A program made the translations under genes and the position numbers. Of a stretch of 64,000 nt of DNA, positions 38,020 through 49,659 are shown one piece after another. The notes beneath the pieces were generated by a model that searched no databases, was not told the DNA's origin, and saw nothing but the letters and a program-made list of their open reading frames with translations. The stretch is from positions 2,170,001 to 2,234,000 of the forward strand of contig NW_027331831.1 of assembly GCF_033568475.1 (NCBI RefSeq), in the 5' to 3' direction. Origin of the DNA: Henckelia pumila. Taxonomy: Eukaryota > Streptophyta > Magnoliopsida > Lamiales > Gesneriaceae. Positions within the stretch are counted from its first letter, which is position 1; every line of letters begins with the position of its first letter.

Positions 38020-39806
38020 CTAAAGTGTGATTATTTTGCTTTTGAAATGGTTTTTGACTATGGATTTGAATTTAATAAAAACATCATGAAGGTCAGATTT
38101 GCGTTTGAGAGGGTAGAGTCAGATGTACTTGGTAAAGTGGTCAACAAATATAGCATAGTATTTAAACCCATCACAAGATAGAATAGGTGAGGTCCATACA
38201 TCAGAGAAGATGATATCCAGTGGTTTAGAAGAGAGAAGAGATGAAGTAGAGAATGATAATTTATGGCTTTTATTGCATTGACATGCATTACATACAAACT
38301 CAGATGACATAGAGGAAGATAATCCTAGGTGATAATGGGAAATAATATGTTTAAGAATGGGAAATGCTGGGTGACCGAGTCGATGATGCCATGCCGATGA
38401 AGGGGCCTTGATACTAGAAAATGCAAGTATTGGAGTAGACTTTTGGTTGGACATTGGCCACTCATAAACTCCATCCTTATTTCGACCCTGAAAAAGAATT
38501 GCCTTTGTGTGGAGTTCCTTCACAAGAAAAGTATTTGGTAAGAATTCAACATAAACATTGTTAGTTGTACAGAATTGGGAGATAGATATGAGGTTCTGTT
38601 TTATGTTAGGGACACAAAGGACATTATTAAGTGTAAAACTATTGGATTTAGTGGGAAGAGAAGTGGAACCAGTATGGGTGATGGGGAGTCCCGTGCCATC
38701 ACCAATTTGAACATCATCAGAGCCGGTGTATGGAGAATGAAGTGATAAGTTACTCAAGTCCGCGGTGACATGATGAGTAGCACCGCTATCAAGGAGCCAT
38801 GATGGAGTGTTTGAACTAGTATTGGTAGCAAAATGAGCCTGGGGTTGCCCGAATGAGGAGGTTCCAGGATCACGGGAGGGAGTGGACGCCTGAACTGGAA
38901 TAAATCGAAATGATGGACAACGCTTGGCAGAGTGTCCCTGAACGCCACAAGCTTGACAAGAACCAAGATAAGGGCGAGGAGGAGGACGATTGCTTTTGAA
39001 GTGTTGTCCAGGATTGAAGTAGTTATCGTGATTTGATGGTGGGCGCCATGTAGAATTCCGATTGGGATGCGAAGGCGGCGGGCGCCTGCTAGTGTTGTTG
39101 CGGTGGGCTGGATTGGCAGAGGCAGGGAAAGGAGCCATGTCCATCTTTGGTCTTACAATTGATGCTTCAAAGTTCAAGAGCTTTTCATGAAGTTCATCGA
39201 AAGAGATCGAAGTGTCACGAGCTTGAACAGCTCGAACCAGCTCTTTATAATCATCTCCAAGGCCATCCAAAATTTTGTCTACGAGATCTTCTTCATCCAT
39301 AGGTGCTCCAAGGATGGCTAGTTTATCAGCATGAACTTTGACAGAGTGAAGAAAGTCAGTAACACTTTGAGGGCCCTTAATAGGATTTTTGAGATGACTT
39401 TTCACTTGTTTGATGCGTCCTCGAGTGGATTTGCCATAAGTGTTGGTAAGATGGTCCAGGCATCTTGAGATGTCTTGGCTTGGGCAATGAATGGAATTAT
39501 GGTGGGTGAAAGAGAACCAACAAGTGCATTGAGAATGAGTTGGTCTTGGCGAATCCAGAGAATGTGTGCAGGATTTGGTGATGTTTTGGCATTTTCAGTA
39601 ATGGTAGGAGGAGGGCATGGATTACATCCATCAACATAACCAATCAGATCATAACCAACAAATAACGTGTGAAATTGCAGCCTCCATGAGGTATAATTTG
39701 TGCTAGTGAGTTTAATGGGTGCTTGTGCAGAAATGTTGATGCTGATGAGTGGTGATGGTTGTGTCGTGTGAACGTTGTGAGTGATGGTGGGTGGTGTAGT
39801 AGTCAT
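38020..39806 (-). pseudogene. Copia gag-protease-integrase (broken)
   Basis: Gag starts at 39806 ('MTTTPPTITHNVH') with 'KLTSTNYTSWRLQFHTLFVG'. A one-base indel near 39440 changes frame, and the reading continues from 39405 through 'GLGDDYKELVRAVQARDT'. The nucleocapsid zinc knuckle is 'CQACGVQGHSAKRC'. The protease active site is 'LLDSGATHHVT'. The integrase HHCC motif ('WHHRLGHP' ... 'CNACQ') is followed by the start of the core, 'DIIFSDVWTSP'. After 'VDHFTKYI' a stop replaces the usual Trp; similarity goes on in frame for about 30 more codons and is then cut off at the LINE border. Confidence 0.9.
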
Positions 39807-40229
39807 TGAAGATTCTTCGGAGGCCAAAAGAGAAAAAAAAAAAAAAAAACTTGACTGTGTAGCTATATATATATGCTGGGTGTTCGAAGCGGAGACGATG
39901 TGATATCGGCAAGAGTGTTGTGTTCGGCAGAGGGTAATGGAAGGGAGGAAAAGAAATGCTCGTATGAGTTTGGGTGCTTTGATACCATGATAGAAGGTGG
40001 AGGATGGAAGAATAACCCAATATCTATTATTGAGGGAGATCACAGTAATATATACAATTCATGAAAGACCCAAAACTGATAATTATTCTAATCACCTACG
40101 ATCAAGCCCGTAACTTATGAACAATCAATTTACATCTAGAATAGGAGGTAACAAATAACTAATTAGTATTCAGAATCAATTGTCCTTTGTATCTCTATTA
40201 TTATCTATCTATTATCTATTATTCTTACA
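38020..40229 (-). mobile_element. Ty1/Copia retrotransposon, 5' part, truncated
   Basis: The 5' LTR is inferred at 39988-40229 (242 bp): on the minus strand it begins 'tgtaagaataatag' and ends 'ccttctatca', directly followed by the primer-binding site 'tggtatcaaagc', complementary to initiator tRNA-Met. Gag, protease and the start of integrase follow. The element stops mid-integrase at 38020-38021, where LINE sequence begins. No reverse transcriptase, RNase H or 3' LTR is present. Confidence 0.88.
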
Positions 40230-41166
40230 AAAGTTACACTTTGAGTTGTGAAATTCCACATATATCCTCTTTTATATTAAATTAGAAATTTTATTTGTTG
40301 TATGGGCTTTGTTGGCATTTCCAAAACTTTTTTGAGGTCTTGTATGTCGTCATTTTATAGTTTAACTAAATATGTCATCAATTTGTCTCCATTTATTTAT
40401 TTTAGTTTGATTAATGGCTAATATTTAATATATTAATAAATGTCCTTGATATTTGTGCTCTTAAAACATTATAACTTAAAAAAAATTATTATTAATTATC
40501 ACTAATATTATTTCCGTGTGCTTAAAACTATACAAATTAACATTTTATTAATTATTATTATTATCTAAATTAATTATTAATTAACAACTAGCACTTTGCG
40601 CACGCAATATGTGTGTTTATCAAATTGCGTGCGTGTGTTTATCAAATTATGATATGAAAAAAAGAAAGGAGAAAAACATCTTATTTCATGTCTTTAACTT
40701 GTCCTATATATTACTTGATTGTGTTTCATTGGCATGGCATTTCGATCAGATGAGTTGTGAACCATTGCCTTTCTGCTAGTCATATCTAATCTGTTATATA
40801 TTTCAGGTTAGTATTATTCTATTTGAAGAAAATCGGAAACTTAATTTGGGTCAGTGGGATTAGCGTATTGTTATGAGGCAAATGACTCATTATGTGCTGA
40901 TGATGTTTTAAGCTAGCATGTTTTAGACTAATTAGTCTAAAAGATCCATAAATGTCAAATATATCTAGATGCATGTGACAAGATCCGAAAGAATTAAATT
41001 GGTGCACTTTCACTTACTAGCTTTTACGATAAAATTATACTAATTTCAAAATGGCCGATTTGTGGTTTAAACAATGACGGAAAAGAATTATAGCCCAAAA
41101 GTTCAAGTCTGGCACAGTTTCACAAAATGAAACCAACTTTTCCATGACCAAAAATGTTGAATGGCA
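40230..41166. other. AT-rich stretch between Copia LTR and NAC gene
   Basis: No gene is seen. This is the 3' flank of the NAC gene. It is not LINE-like, so the Copia element did not insert directly into the LINE at its upstream side. Confidence 0.55.
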
Positions 41167-42407
41167 TTAATGATATTCATTTGGAAGAATTGTGAAAACT
41201 TTGTTGGACATATATTCTTCCAGCCCAGCAAAGATATCTTCATCCATGAGATTCTTCACAGCTTGATCATCATCTACATAAGCTTCTTTCTGATTGTAGT
41301 CCGTGAGATTAAAATTCGCGTCTTCAATCGATAATTGGCCGCCATCCTGCATGATGTTGACATCTTGATGATCATCTACAACATTCTGATTAATATTCTG
41401 ATCTTCATCCATTAATATCAAGTAGTCGTCGACATTAAAATCTGCATCATTCACTTTCTTGGCTCTCTTGGCAGAATTAGAAGACTCGCAGAAGTAGTGG
41501 TCGTCGTCGTCGTCATGATCTTTGATTCTAATCTTCATGTCTGCCACCTGTTTATTCTTGTATATTTTCTTAAGAACCCAATATTTCATCTGCAAAATTA
41601 AGTTTGATACGGTTTACACGACAAATTAAAGGAAAATTTAATCCATGATATGAAAATTATGTTTTTACTTTTATAAGTTACCTTGTTTGAACTACTCGTA
41701 GTTTTGACACAAGCAGATGATGTATATTCATGCATCTTGAACTCCGTCCTCTTATTGTGTTGGTAGAAATCGAGTGATCTTTTGTGACCGATCACCGAGC
41801 CAGTGCGATCGCACACGGGTTTATCTTTAGCAGTCGCTTTCCAGAACCCATCTTTGGCCTTGCGAGAACAACGCTTGCCGCTGCCCTCCATCTCTGTAAG
41901 GAAGTACCAGCCTAGTTCCGATCCCCCCATTTTCGGCATCCCTGCAGAGCGTACGTGGATCAACAAATATATTAATTAAGCAATTTATATATATTTTACC
42001 AACTAATCGGTGCATACGTACATACATGATAATTCTAAAATATATAAAATTGCATGTATAAATTCAAGATCCATCGATCGATCGATCCCAAGAATGCCAA
42101 AAATCCTTTTCTTTAAAAAACGGCTCTTCCAGTTTCTTTAAAAATTTCATGAACAATATATAATCGGATGACAGAAAAATAAATTTACATAAACAACAAT
42201 ATTAATAGATTAGTTACCAATGAGTTCTTGAGGGTTGTGATCGTAGAAGTTCACGCAAAGAATAACATGGTCCATTCCGTTGGGCAGCGGGAAACCGTTA
42301 ATCTTGAGCGCCAAATAATAAGCTATCAATACTTCGTCCGTGGGATTGAATCTAAAGCCAACCGGTAGACGACGATTCATCACTCCTGCAGATCCAATCG
42401 TATGCAT
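41167..42407 (-). CDS. Divergent NAC-domain transcription factor, three exons
   Basis: Plant-specific transcription factor. Exons 42218-42407, 41682-41941 and 41167-41589 join in frame to 290 residues; the two introns sit where NAC genes normally have them. Subdomain A reads 'LPVGFRFNPTDEVLIAYYL' (consensus LPPGFRFHPTDEELV..YL). Exon 2 gives 'GWYFLTEMEGSGKRCSRKAKDGFWKATAKDK', which I shorten in motif terms to W-Y-F, a basic patch and 'GFWKATAKDK' (consensus GYWKATGKDK). 'FKMHEY' replaces the usual W-V-M-H-E-Y, and exon 3 supplies 'YWVLKKIYKNK' (consensus WVLCRIYKK). The C-terminus is acidic ('DHDDDDDH', 'DEDIFAGLEEY'), as in an activation region. Start at 42407; an in-frame ATG at 42380 is an alternative. 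It lies inside the block that separates two LINE halves. Confidence 0.85.
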
Positions 42408-42511
42408 GACTAGCTAGCTGCTCGATCAAGTTGAATTTGAAAGTTGGTGAAGTTTCTTTTTCTGTTTTTTTTTTTGTGAGATGAGAAAGTTAGAATATTG
42501 CTTTTAGTTCG

Positions 42512-42523
42512 CATATATATATG
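42512..42523 (-). promoter_or_regulatory. TATA-like element of the NAC gene
   Basis: On the minus strand 'catatatatatg' lies about 105-115 bp upstream of the NAC start codon, a suitable distance for a TATA box. It is inferred from position and composition only. Confidence 0.4.
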
Positions 42524-43552
42524 AGTTATTAATTATGTTTATGCGTATGTCAATAGATAATGTAAATTTAATTTGAGTTATCTATAAAATTTTAAATTAT
42601 TTATCCACTTTCAGATCTAAATATTTGAATCGACTGGACAAAGATTTATTAAGATTGCTACTAGATTCACTCTCTCTCTCAAAAAAAAAAAAAAAAAAAA
42701 ATTGCTACTACTACTAGATTCCTGGCCCATTTGTTTTATGATTAATTTATTATTTTCCCATGACGAAATTGAAACCCAATTCGGAAGCCATGAGATAAAT
42801 TAAGATGCATAAAAAGCTCTTGCAATTATAATAATATAATATTAAGATACCAATAAAGAAAAACAAAATAAAATAAAAAGAAAACGGTTATTTCAGTTTG
42901 AAATTATCAATTTTTTTTTTTAGTACGTTGTCCCTTGAAATTATCATATTAAAATACATAATTAGCTATATATAAATTGTAATAGTGTAATAAAAGAAAG
43001 AAATAGACATATTTTTTGAACTATCATAATAAAAAATATAACTAAATGTTTTTGAAGATTTTAACCATTTTAAGACTTCAATGAAAGATGAGTTTAAGAT
43101 ATATAATTTATGGATAGAGAATCATCATAAATGCTGTTATAATGATTTTAATATTTTAATATATTAAAACAAAAAATAAAATATCTCATCACAAATCAAA
43201 CTCAATGATTTATGCCATCAAAAGAAAAATAACATTAACAACGGATTTTGTTGAGATTTAACACATTTCATTATATATTTTTGTACTGTTAGTATTTCTA
43301 TCATCTGAATTACGTACACTTGATGTTCAATTTTTAATTGGTAAATAGAAAAAAAAACACAACAAAATACTAATTTAACATGCTAAATTTAGAATGAGAT
43401 TAAAATAATAATTAAGACTATTAATTAACATGAAATAAGAATTTATGAAACTATCATTTATATATAATAATGATTATAAAACATTTATTTCAGATGACTA
43501 AATTATTATGACGATAAAATACACTATTAATTAATATAAAATAATATATTTT

Positions 43553-43821
43553 AGGGATAATTACATATACCACTCTTGTGAAATCATGAGTTTATTGAAA
43601 ATCTTCTATGACTATTAACCCCTTGTGTTTTTAATTTTGTGCACAAATACCCCTGAAACACATACAGACAAGGGGTTGTGTGCTCAAAATTTAAAAACAT
43701 GTATGAGGATGTATGTGCTCAAGGTTAGAAAACACATGGAACTAATAAATCGTTCTTTTTTCATATGAGTTTTTTTTTAGTAATCTCGGTATTTCAAAGG
43801 GGTAGTGTATGCAATTACCCC
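43553..43821. mobile_element. MITE with about 38-bp terminal inverted repeats
   Basis: The left end 'agggataattacatatacca' and the right end 'tagtgtatgcaattacccct' are inverted copies that continue inward through 'ttgtgaaatcatgag' and 'ctcggtatttcaaag'. Length is 269 bp. The interior contains 'caaggggttgtgtgctcaaa' and no coding frame. The superfamily is uncertain; no clear target duplication. Confidence 0.7.
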
Positions 43822-44934
43822 TATATATATATAAACTAATTACTGAAGATAAATTTTTTTGATAATTCCTCTTAATCTATCAGCATATACTACATACAAG
43901 TGATATAGAAACAAGAAAAATGGAGGATAAAGTTTTTTTCATTCTAAATTTATAACTTTGCCCACAAATTATCCATGGATATAAAAAAAAACATGCATGA
44001 ATAATAATGGAAAATCGAGGTAGAAAACAAGGATGAAAAAGAGAATAAAAAGTTTAGTCTAATCTAAGAGTGATGTGATTTATTGTATCATGACTTTCAT
44101 GAGTAATAGAGATGTATTTAATTTTTTCATTTATATCCATTATTATCTTAAAATTAATTATTAATAGAGTACTATATATTGTTAGGATCGAAAATATGTG
44201 TAGAGGGAGGGGTGAATATACACTTTAAAATATTTTGAAAAACTTTGACCGACAATTAAGCTATGTTACCAGCTCGATTGCTAAGATTGGCTTAGCATAT
44301 AATTAGCTGTGGGAACTGAACTGGTAAATGCTGAAGTTTCTCACAGTCTAAGTTTGAAATTATATCTAAGGCGAGAGTAAATATGCAGTAAATTAAATAA
44401 CACAAGGAATTTTTTATGGAAGTTCGAAGTCTAAGCTTCTACGTCTCCCCTTTTTTTGTTTTCAGAAGGATTTTCACTAAAAAAATTTGATTTATACAAC
44501 TCTTTCCACAAACCCAATCCAATCCATCACTCGATTGGAACTCCTAACAACACAATCTCATATAAATTATTTTTGAATATTTTAATTGGATGTTAATCCT
44601 TTTTTTGGGTTAAATATCATTCTTGTCTTATAAAGTATTTCTAATACCTACTTTTTTCATATAAATTATTGTTGAATATTTTAAGTGGACGTATAATTCT
44701 TTTATTTAGTTATTATATACGATCATTATTGGTGATAATTTATTTGTTTCGAAAATGTAGGGACATAAGATAAATTAAGATGTATAAAAAATTCTTTTTA
44801 TTATGATATTAAGATACTAATAAAGAATTTTTTTAAAAAATAAAATAGAAAATTATATTTAGTTTCAAATTATCATATTAAAATACATAATGAGCTATAT
44901 GTAAATTGAAAACATGATGGAGCTCTCCCTCACG

Positions 44935-45620
44935 CCTTGGGAGCCAACATGCTTCTTCTTCAACACTTACCTCTATGGACCGACTCTACCTCTTAGAATG
45001 AGACTCGAACCTTAGTCCTTGGTTAATTGGCCTCAAAAAAATCAATTTTATAATTTTCGTAGCCGAGTTCTTAATTTTTTTAAAAATTTAGGCAGAGATC
45101 GGATCACGTATTTTGTCACTCTTCCTCGAGAATCCTTAAATTATGAAATAACACAAGTTTGAGTAGTGTTAGCTAGAAACTGTCACGCATCTCCCATCCT
45201 TTGTAGTTTTGCAGTGTTATTCCATTCCTTGGACTTTCCGGTGGATTGCACCATTTTTTTTCCTACTTCTTGATCCTGGGTCAACCGAAAGGTGGATCCA
45301 TTTATGTGGCATCTCGTTCCAATCCTAAAATTTTTGGCGGTGCTCCTAGTCATGTGAACAATTGGAAAAAAATGTTTCTTCTTCATCCAACCCCCTAAAT
45401 AATGGCAGTGCACCACTGAGTGGTATCCTACCTTCACTAAACATGACCCTCCCAAAAAACCTTAAGAAAAACAAAGCATATCTTTGCATGCTAGAGAAAT
45501 TGGGAGATAGGTGTTTTAGCATTCCTCACCTTTTATCCGAAGATTTCTTATGTCACGCTAATCATAGCCCAGCTGGTGTTCAGTTGGAAGATGATGCCGA
45601 TAACTACTTTTACTTTTTAA
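44935..45620. repeat. Degenerate retroelement/SINE traces
   Basis: On the minus strand 45020-44990 reads 'ctaaggttcgagtctcattc', a box-B-like motif of a tRNA-derived SINE. From about 45285 on the plus strand, one frame reads 'GSIYVASRSNPKIFGG' followed by 'HVNNWKKMFLLHP', which resembles the gag-like proteins of some plant LTR elements ('..W..RFFF..' type). Stops interrupt it quickly. The assignment is weak. Confidence 0.3.
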
Positions 45621-46575
45621 AATTTATGATGAAAATTTTATCACATCTTGTAAACTTCTCATACTTGTTTACTTTTATATTTGTAGGAAAAAATTTGAAA
45701 AATTGCAAACAAATAAAAATATAAGGCCAAAAACGTAGTTTTGCCCTTTATTTTTTATATTATAGTTGTGAAAAATTGGAAAGATTGATCGGATGTCGAA
45801 TTTAATAAAATAATGATAACATGATAAAGTAATAATATTTTTTAGAAAATAATTAATTAATGATAATACATTTAAAATAAAAATAATAATTAATAAAACA
45901 AAAAATATTTGTTAAATATTTATAATTGGATTTTATTAAAAATTGCGTATTATGAGTTAAATAGATTTAAAAATTATTTTCACAGGGGTCAAATATGCAT
46001 TTTTAATATTTCACATGGGTATTTGGTGCAAAAAAAATATCAAAATCTTTGCTCAGTCGCATGAGGGGCGCGTGCGCAACAATCACGCATCTGAAGGGAC
46101 AGGTGTGCTAATGTTTTAAAATGTTAGGATTGAAGATGCCTATTAAAATTTCACAGGGAAGAAATGTGCATTTTCAATATTTCATAGGGGTGATTGATGC
46201 AAATAACTCTGTTAAACTGTAATGAGACGAGTGACTACAAGAAACAAACCTTAAGATTAAAGTTGTTTGAGCATGATCTCTTTTACGTGCCATAACCTCT
46301 GAATTTTTTTAAATAGCAACTCTTTCTTCTTCGTAAGGAAAGAAAACAAAGAAGAATAACATGAATTGGAAACAATGATTTGGGAAAATGTAAACGGGTA
46401 AAACTTCAGATGCTCATGATCGAGTGAATCACCATTTTTAGTAGCATCTACCACAAAGCACTCAAAACCTCACAAAATCGAACATATAAATAAGGATCTA
46501 AGTTAAGAGGAACCTGTGTGTCAAACCCATAAGAAAGAGAAAAGGGAAATAACCCTAAAATTTAGAAATTTACAT

Positions 46576-47171
46576 CAATTGTGGTGTCATTCCAAGTTCC
46601 AATGGCTTGAAAACTAGTAGATGCTGGTCAAAGGTCCAAGGCCCATCTTTTATGACCCTTTGCATATCTAGATCGTGGAAGAATTGAAATAGATAAATAT
46701 TCAGACCAATAGTCTTGATTCTAACACCTTTAACCGAGCGCCAGACGGAAGCCAGAGTATTTTGCATTGCTGTGAAATTGACTTGCCGATCAGTTAAGAG
46801 TCGGCCAACTAAGCACTTTTGAAATCCTGGATTTCCGTTTCTTCCTTTGTGGCTGTGAAATGTAGTGTTGCGCCTTCTTCTTCTTCCAAAGTTAGTTGTT
46901 TGTAGAAGTCCTCCACCGAGATGGGTGGGGTGCTAGAAGAAGCCATATCAGAAGAGACAAATAAGAGGAAACTGGTGCTATCGGAAATGCACAAAGACAA
47001 GGAAACACCCTGTTACAAAAGGACGAACATGAAATTTAAGAACTTGCCAAAGGGCAAGAATTTTTAGAACGAGAAACCACCAAGCACAGAGAGAGCTTTT
47101 TTATAATCTACGTTATTCACGTTTAAAGTTTAGAATTTGATTCCATCTTCCCCTCTCTTTGCCTTCTATTC
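46576..47171 (-). mobile_element. LINE 5' end with ORF1 N-terminal half
   Basis: On the minus strand, a likely 5' UTR begins near 47163 ('ggcaaagagaggggaag') and ORF1 starts within 47000-46940 ('SVEDFYKQLTLEEEEGA', the usual acidic N-terminus). After a frameshift near 46805, 'QNTLASVWRSVKGVRIK', 'YLFQFFHDLD' and 'GPWTFDQHLLVFKPLELG' follow, which is the DUF4283 domain of plant LINE ORF1. Similarity ends at 46576 in 'MTPQL'. The next expected residues ('VPLFQGDFWVQ') are found at 38019, 8.5 kb away on the same strand. The bases just outside the 5' end are 'ttctattc' (47164-47171), the same as those beside the poly(A) tail at 33326-33333. Confidence 0.8.
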
Positions 47172-47379
47172 CTTTACTTTTGAATGAATTTATATATATT
47201 TGCATTTGTTCTTATAAAAATAATTAATTGTGTGAAATGTAATTTCAAATTTTTATATTGTTTTTGTTAAAAAAGTTGACATTAAGGTTACTTTTGTTGT
47301 TTCTATATATTTGGATGATGACCAAGTGAAAATTTGACGATATCATATTTGTTAGTAACTACATTTTTTCTACCCGATG

Positions 47380-47625
47380 AGGCCTTAGCTCAATGGATAA
47401 GGTTGAGGCTCTGAGATCGTTTGGTCTCACGTTCGATTTTTACTTACTGTGGGTAGTTTTCCTAATTTATTTATGTAAATTTAGAAGTTTTTTTTGTAAT
47501 TCTTTTGCTCGAGATAAGCATGTATCGAGTCCACGCCCAAGTCTCATCTGTAGTGCGGGCAACTACTTTATATAATTGTTATTGTAATGTGGATCAAGAT
47601 TGTATTGTACTCTCTAAAAAAATTA
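47380..47625 (+). mobile_element. tRNA-derived SINE
   Basis: The head has box A 'ttagctcaatggataagg' (47385 on) and box B 'cacgttcgattttta' (47428 on) at tRNA-like spacing. A body of about 180 bp follows, ending in 'gtactctctaaaaaaatt'. 'tttttctac' stands before the element and 'tttttctaa' after its tail, a possible target duplication of about 8 bp. It is not a tRNA gene because the acceptor stem does not pair. Confidence 0.65.
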
Positions 47626-47667
47626 TATTTTTCTAAGTTTATGCCATGTTTTTTAATAACACAAAAA

Positions 47668-47830
47668 TTCATATGAGACGTTTCACGATTCAATTTTTTG
47701 GGGTGAATATCTAATCCGAACTGACTCGTGAAAAAATATTTTTTTATGTTAAATATATTACTTTCATTATAAATATGGATCGGATCGGATCGGATCGGAT
47801 CGAACTATCTTATGGTACAAATCGCAAGAT
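47668..47830. mobile_element. Degenerate foldback MITE with (GGATC)n expansion
   Basis: The left end 'catatgagacgtttcacg' belongs to the same family as 28147-28317. In the right half, where relatives have a single 'atatgg(g)tcgacc', this copy has about four tandem GGATC/CGGAT units (47778-47800), a short pentanucleotide microsatellite born inside the element. Confidence 0.45.
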
Positions 47831-48239
47831 AATGCACAAAAGCTCTTATATTGGTAATTTATTTAAGAAAAATTGCTATTAAAAATTAAATCTTAATCCA
47901 CATCAAATTATATGGTGCGGTGCTATGTATTTTTATTTTTATAAAACCACATCGGCAACAAAAAAAAACCACATCGACCACACCACTTATTTAATAATTT
48001 GATAATTTATAATTATGTGTATATCTATTTAGTATTTCATGTGGTATTATTTAAACAATATATTTCTAATTTACTAATTATATAAATTTAAAATAAAAGA
48101 ATACTGTTATTTTGGTATAATTTAACTAACTTATTTATTATCTTTAAATCAAGTTAACATTTTATTTTATCATATTAAGGACTTTATTCTTTCATAGACA
48201 CGCGTATCAATTCATGTATTATTATGTGCTAATTAAGGA

Positions 48240-48600
48240 TAGCGATATTTTTCGAACTCGATGGAGAATCTGATACCCGACCCTAATGGAGGAGGGTATG
48301 AAGACATTCGCGGAAGACAAGCCCCATAAAAGATAGACAGGGCACAACATTCTGTCACACTCTGAACTACCCATAGTCTATTTATTGCAGCGCTTGCGAT
48401 TCTATTCTTGATAACCTGACACCAGGAAAGAGCCAAGGACCGGGTGAGGATGGAACTCTCAAGGCGACATCTGAGATGAGAAGAAACAAAGCGCTAACAA
48501 CGGATAAGCATGGCACCTGGCATCGACTCATCCCGTCTCGATTACCCTTAACTACTATATTCTTGTGAAAGATTGCCATTAGGATATTTAGTTGGCATAC
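48240..48600. other. GC-richer island of unknown origin
   Basis: Composition differs from the very AT-rich surroundings. Motifs include 'gatacccgaccctaatgg' and 'gggtgaggatggaactc'. Short minus-strand frames (48436-48233 and 48579-48382) overlap in different frames and resemble no family I know. It could be an old organellar or retroelement fragment. Confidence 0.3.
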
Positions 48601-49659
48601 AACTGTTTGAACAGCCTCAGTTAATCCCGTCTTATAAATTACAAGTAAACTTTAAATTCAAAAAAATATAAACAATATGACCTTCGTTGGAAATGAGATC
48701 CTTTTGACTAGTGATATATTGTTAAAAATTGCCAATGAACTTCTCATTTAAATGAAGAGGATTAAGTCTTTCCTTCATGGTTCTTCCTTATGTGAAAAGT
48801 TTCAAAGTTGTCAGGTCATTTTTGGATTTGAATAATAATAAATGGATAATTGGTATGTGTATTTTGTATTTGAGTGTATTTGTGGATGGAAGTGGATGAA
48901 GTAGAATCCTACCCATACTTTGCTGAATATTTGATTAAATATATATGTATTTTTTTTGACAATAAATATATATGTATTTATTTATATTAAAAATGTTAAT
49001 TTTAATTTATTTTTGTTGGATGATGGTAGTTGGATGGAATATAAACAATTATTACTATAAAGTTAACGTTATTTTTTAAAATAATAATGTTGGGAAAAAT
49101 TACACATGAATTATGATATTTTTTATTTTTTATATTATGTTTAGTCTGCTAATTTGTTTTATATTTCATTCTTTTCTTATTGTTTTTATAAAAAATGGAA
49201 AATAAACATAATTTTATCAAATAATCAAATTTGAAAAAAAAAAAAGTAATTGTATGTGTTAATATGATGATATTTGGGCAATATGAATATTCATTCTCCA
49301 ATGAGTATGTTGATGTGAATGAAAGTTGGATATCCGACGAGATGTGGATGAGTACGAGTATTGGATGAATATAATAAATGAGAACGACGATCTCATTGTC
49401 ATCTCTAATTTATACCGGTTATTCGATTTATTTTTTTTAGTTTTAATTTTTAACCAAAAAAACGGACCAAACCGCACAACTAACGAGTTAACCTGCAACC
49501 CTTAGGACGTACCAATCGTCTTATTCTCCCTTTCTTCATTCTCATCCTTTTCCTTTTGCGAATTCGGTCGCCACCTAAAAAGCACGATTACTTTTGCTAT
49601 CCCAATTTCACTTCACAAAAAGCAAACCACATACGCCAGCTGCGCAACACAAGGGAGCA

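Larger units (their letters stand above)
42524..46575. other. AT-rich region upstream of the NAC gene
   Basis: No gene is recognised. A24 run at about 42681-42700. A MITE lies at 43553-43821 and retroelement traces near 44930-45600 (listed separately). Two diverged direct copies of a segment starting 'tttcacagggg' lie at about 45980-46035 and 46150-46205. Confidence 0.55.
47172..49659. other. Intergenic region upstream of the PABN gene
   Basis: No protein gene is recognised. It contains a SINE (47380-47625), a MITE relative with a GGATC expansion (47668-47830), and a GC-richer island at 48240-48600 of unknown origin. The last 150 bases before 49660 are the promoter and leader of the PABN gene. 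Confidence 0.5.

Noticed and set aside
38020-46575. The inserted block as a Helitron or as a simple TIR transposon
   Set aside because: The edges lack the TC...CTRR ends and A/T target of Helitrons, and no terminal inverted repeats or target duplication are visible at 38020 and 46575.
47380-47455. A tRNA gene
   Set aside because: Box A and box B are present, but the acceptor stem does not pair and a body with A-rich tail follows; SINE is the better reading. The same holds for 57868-58010 and 17515-17566.
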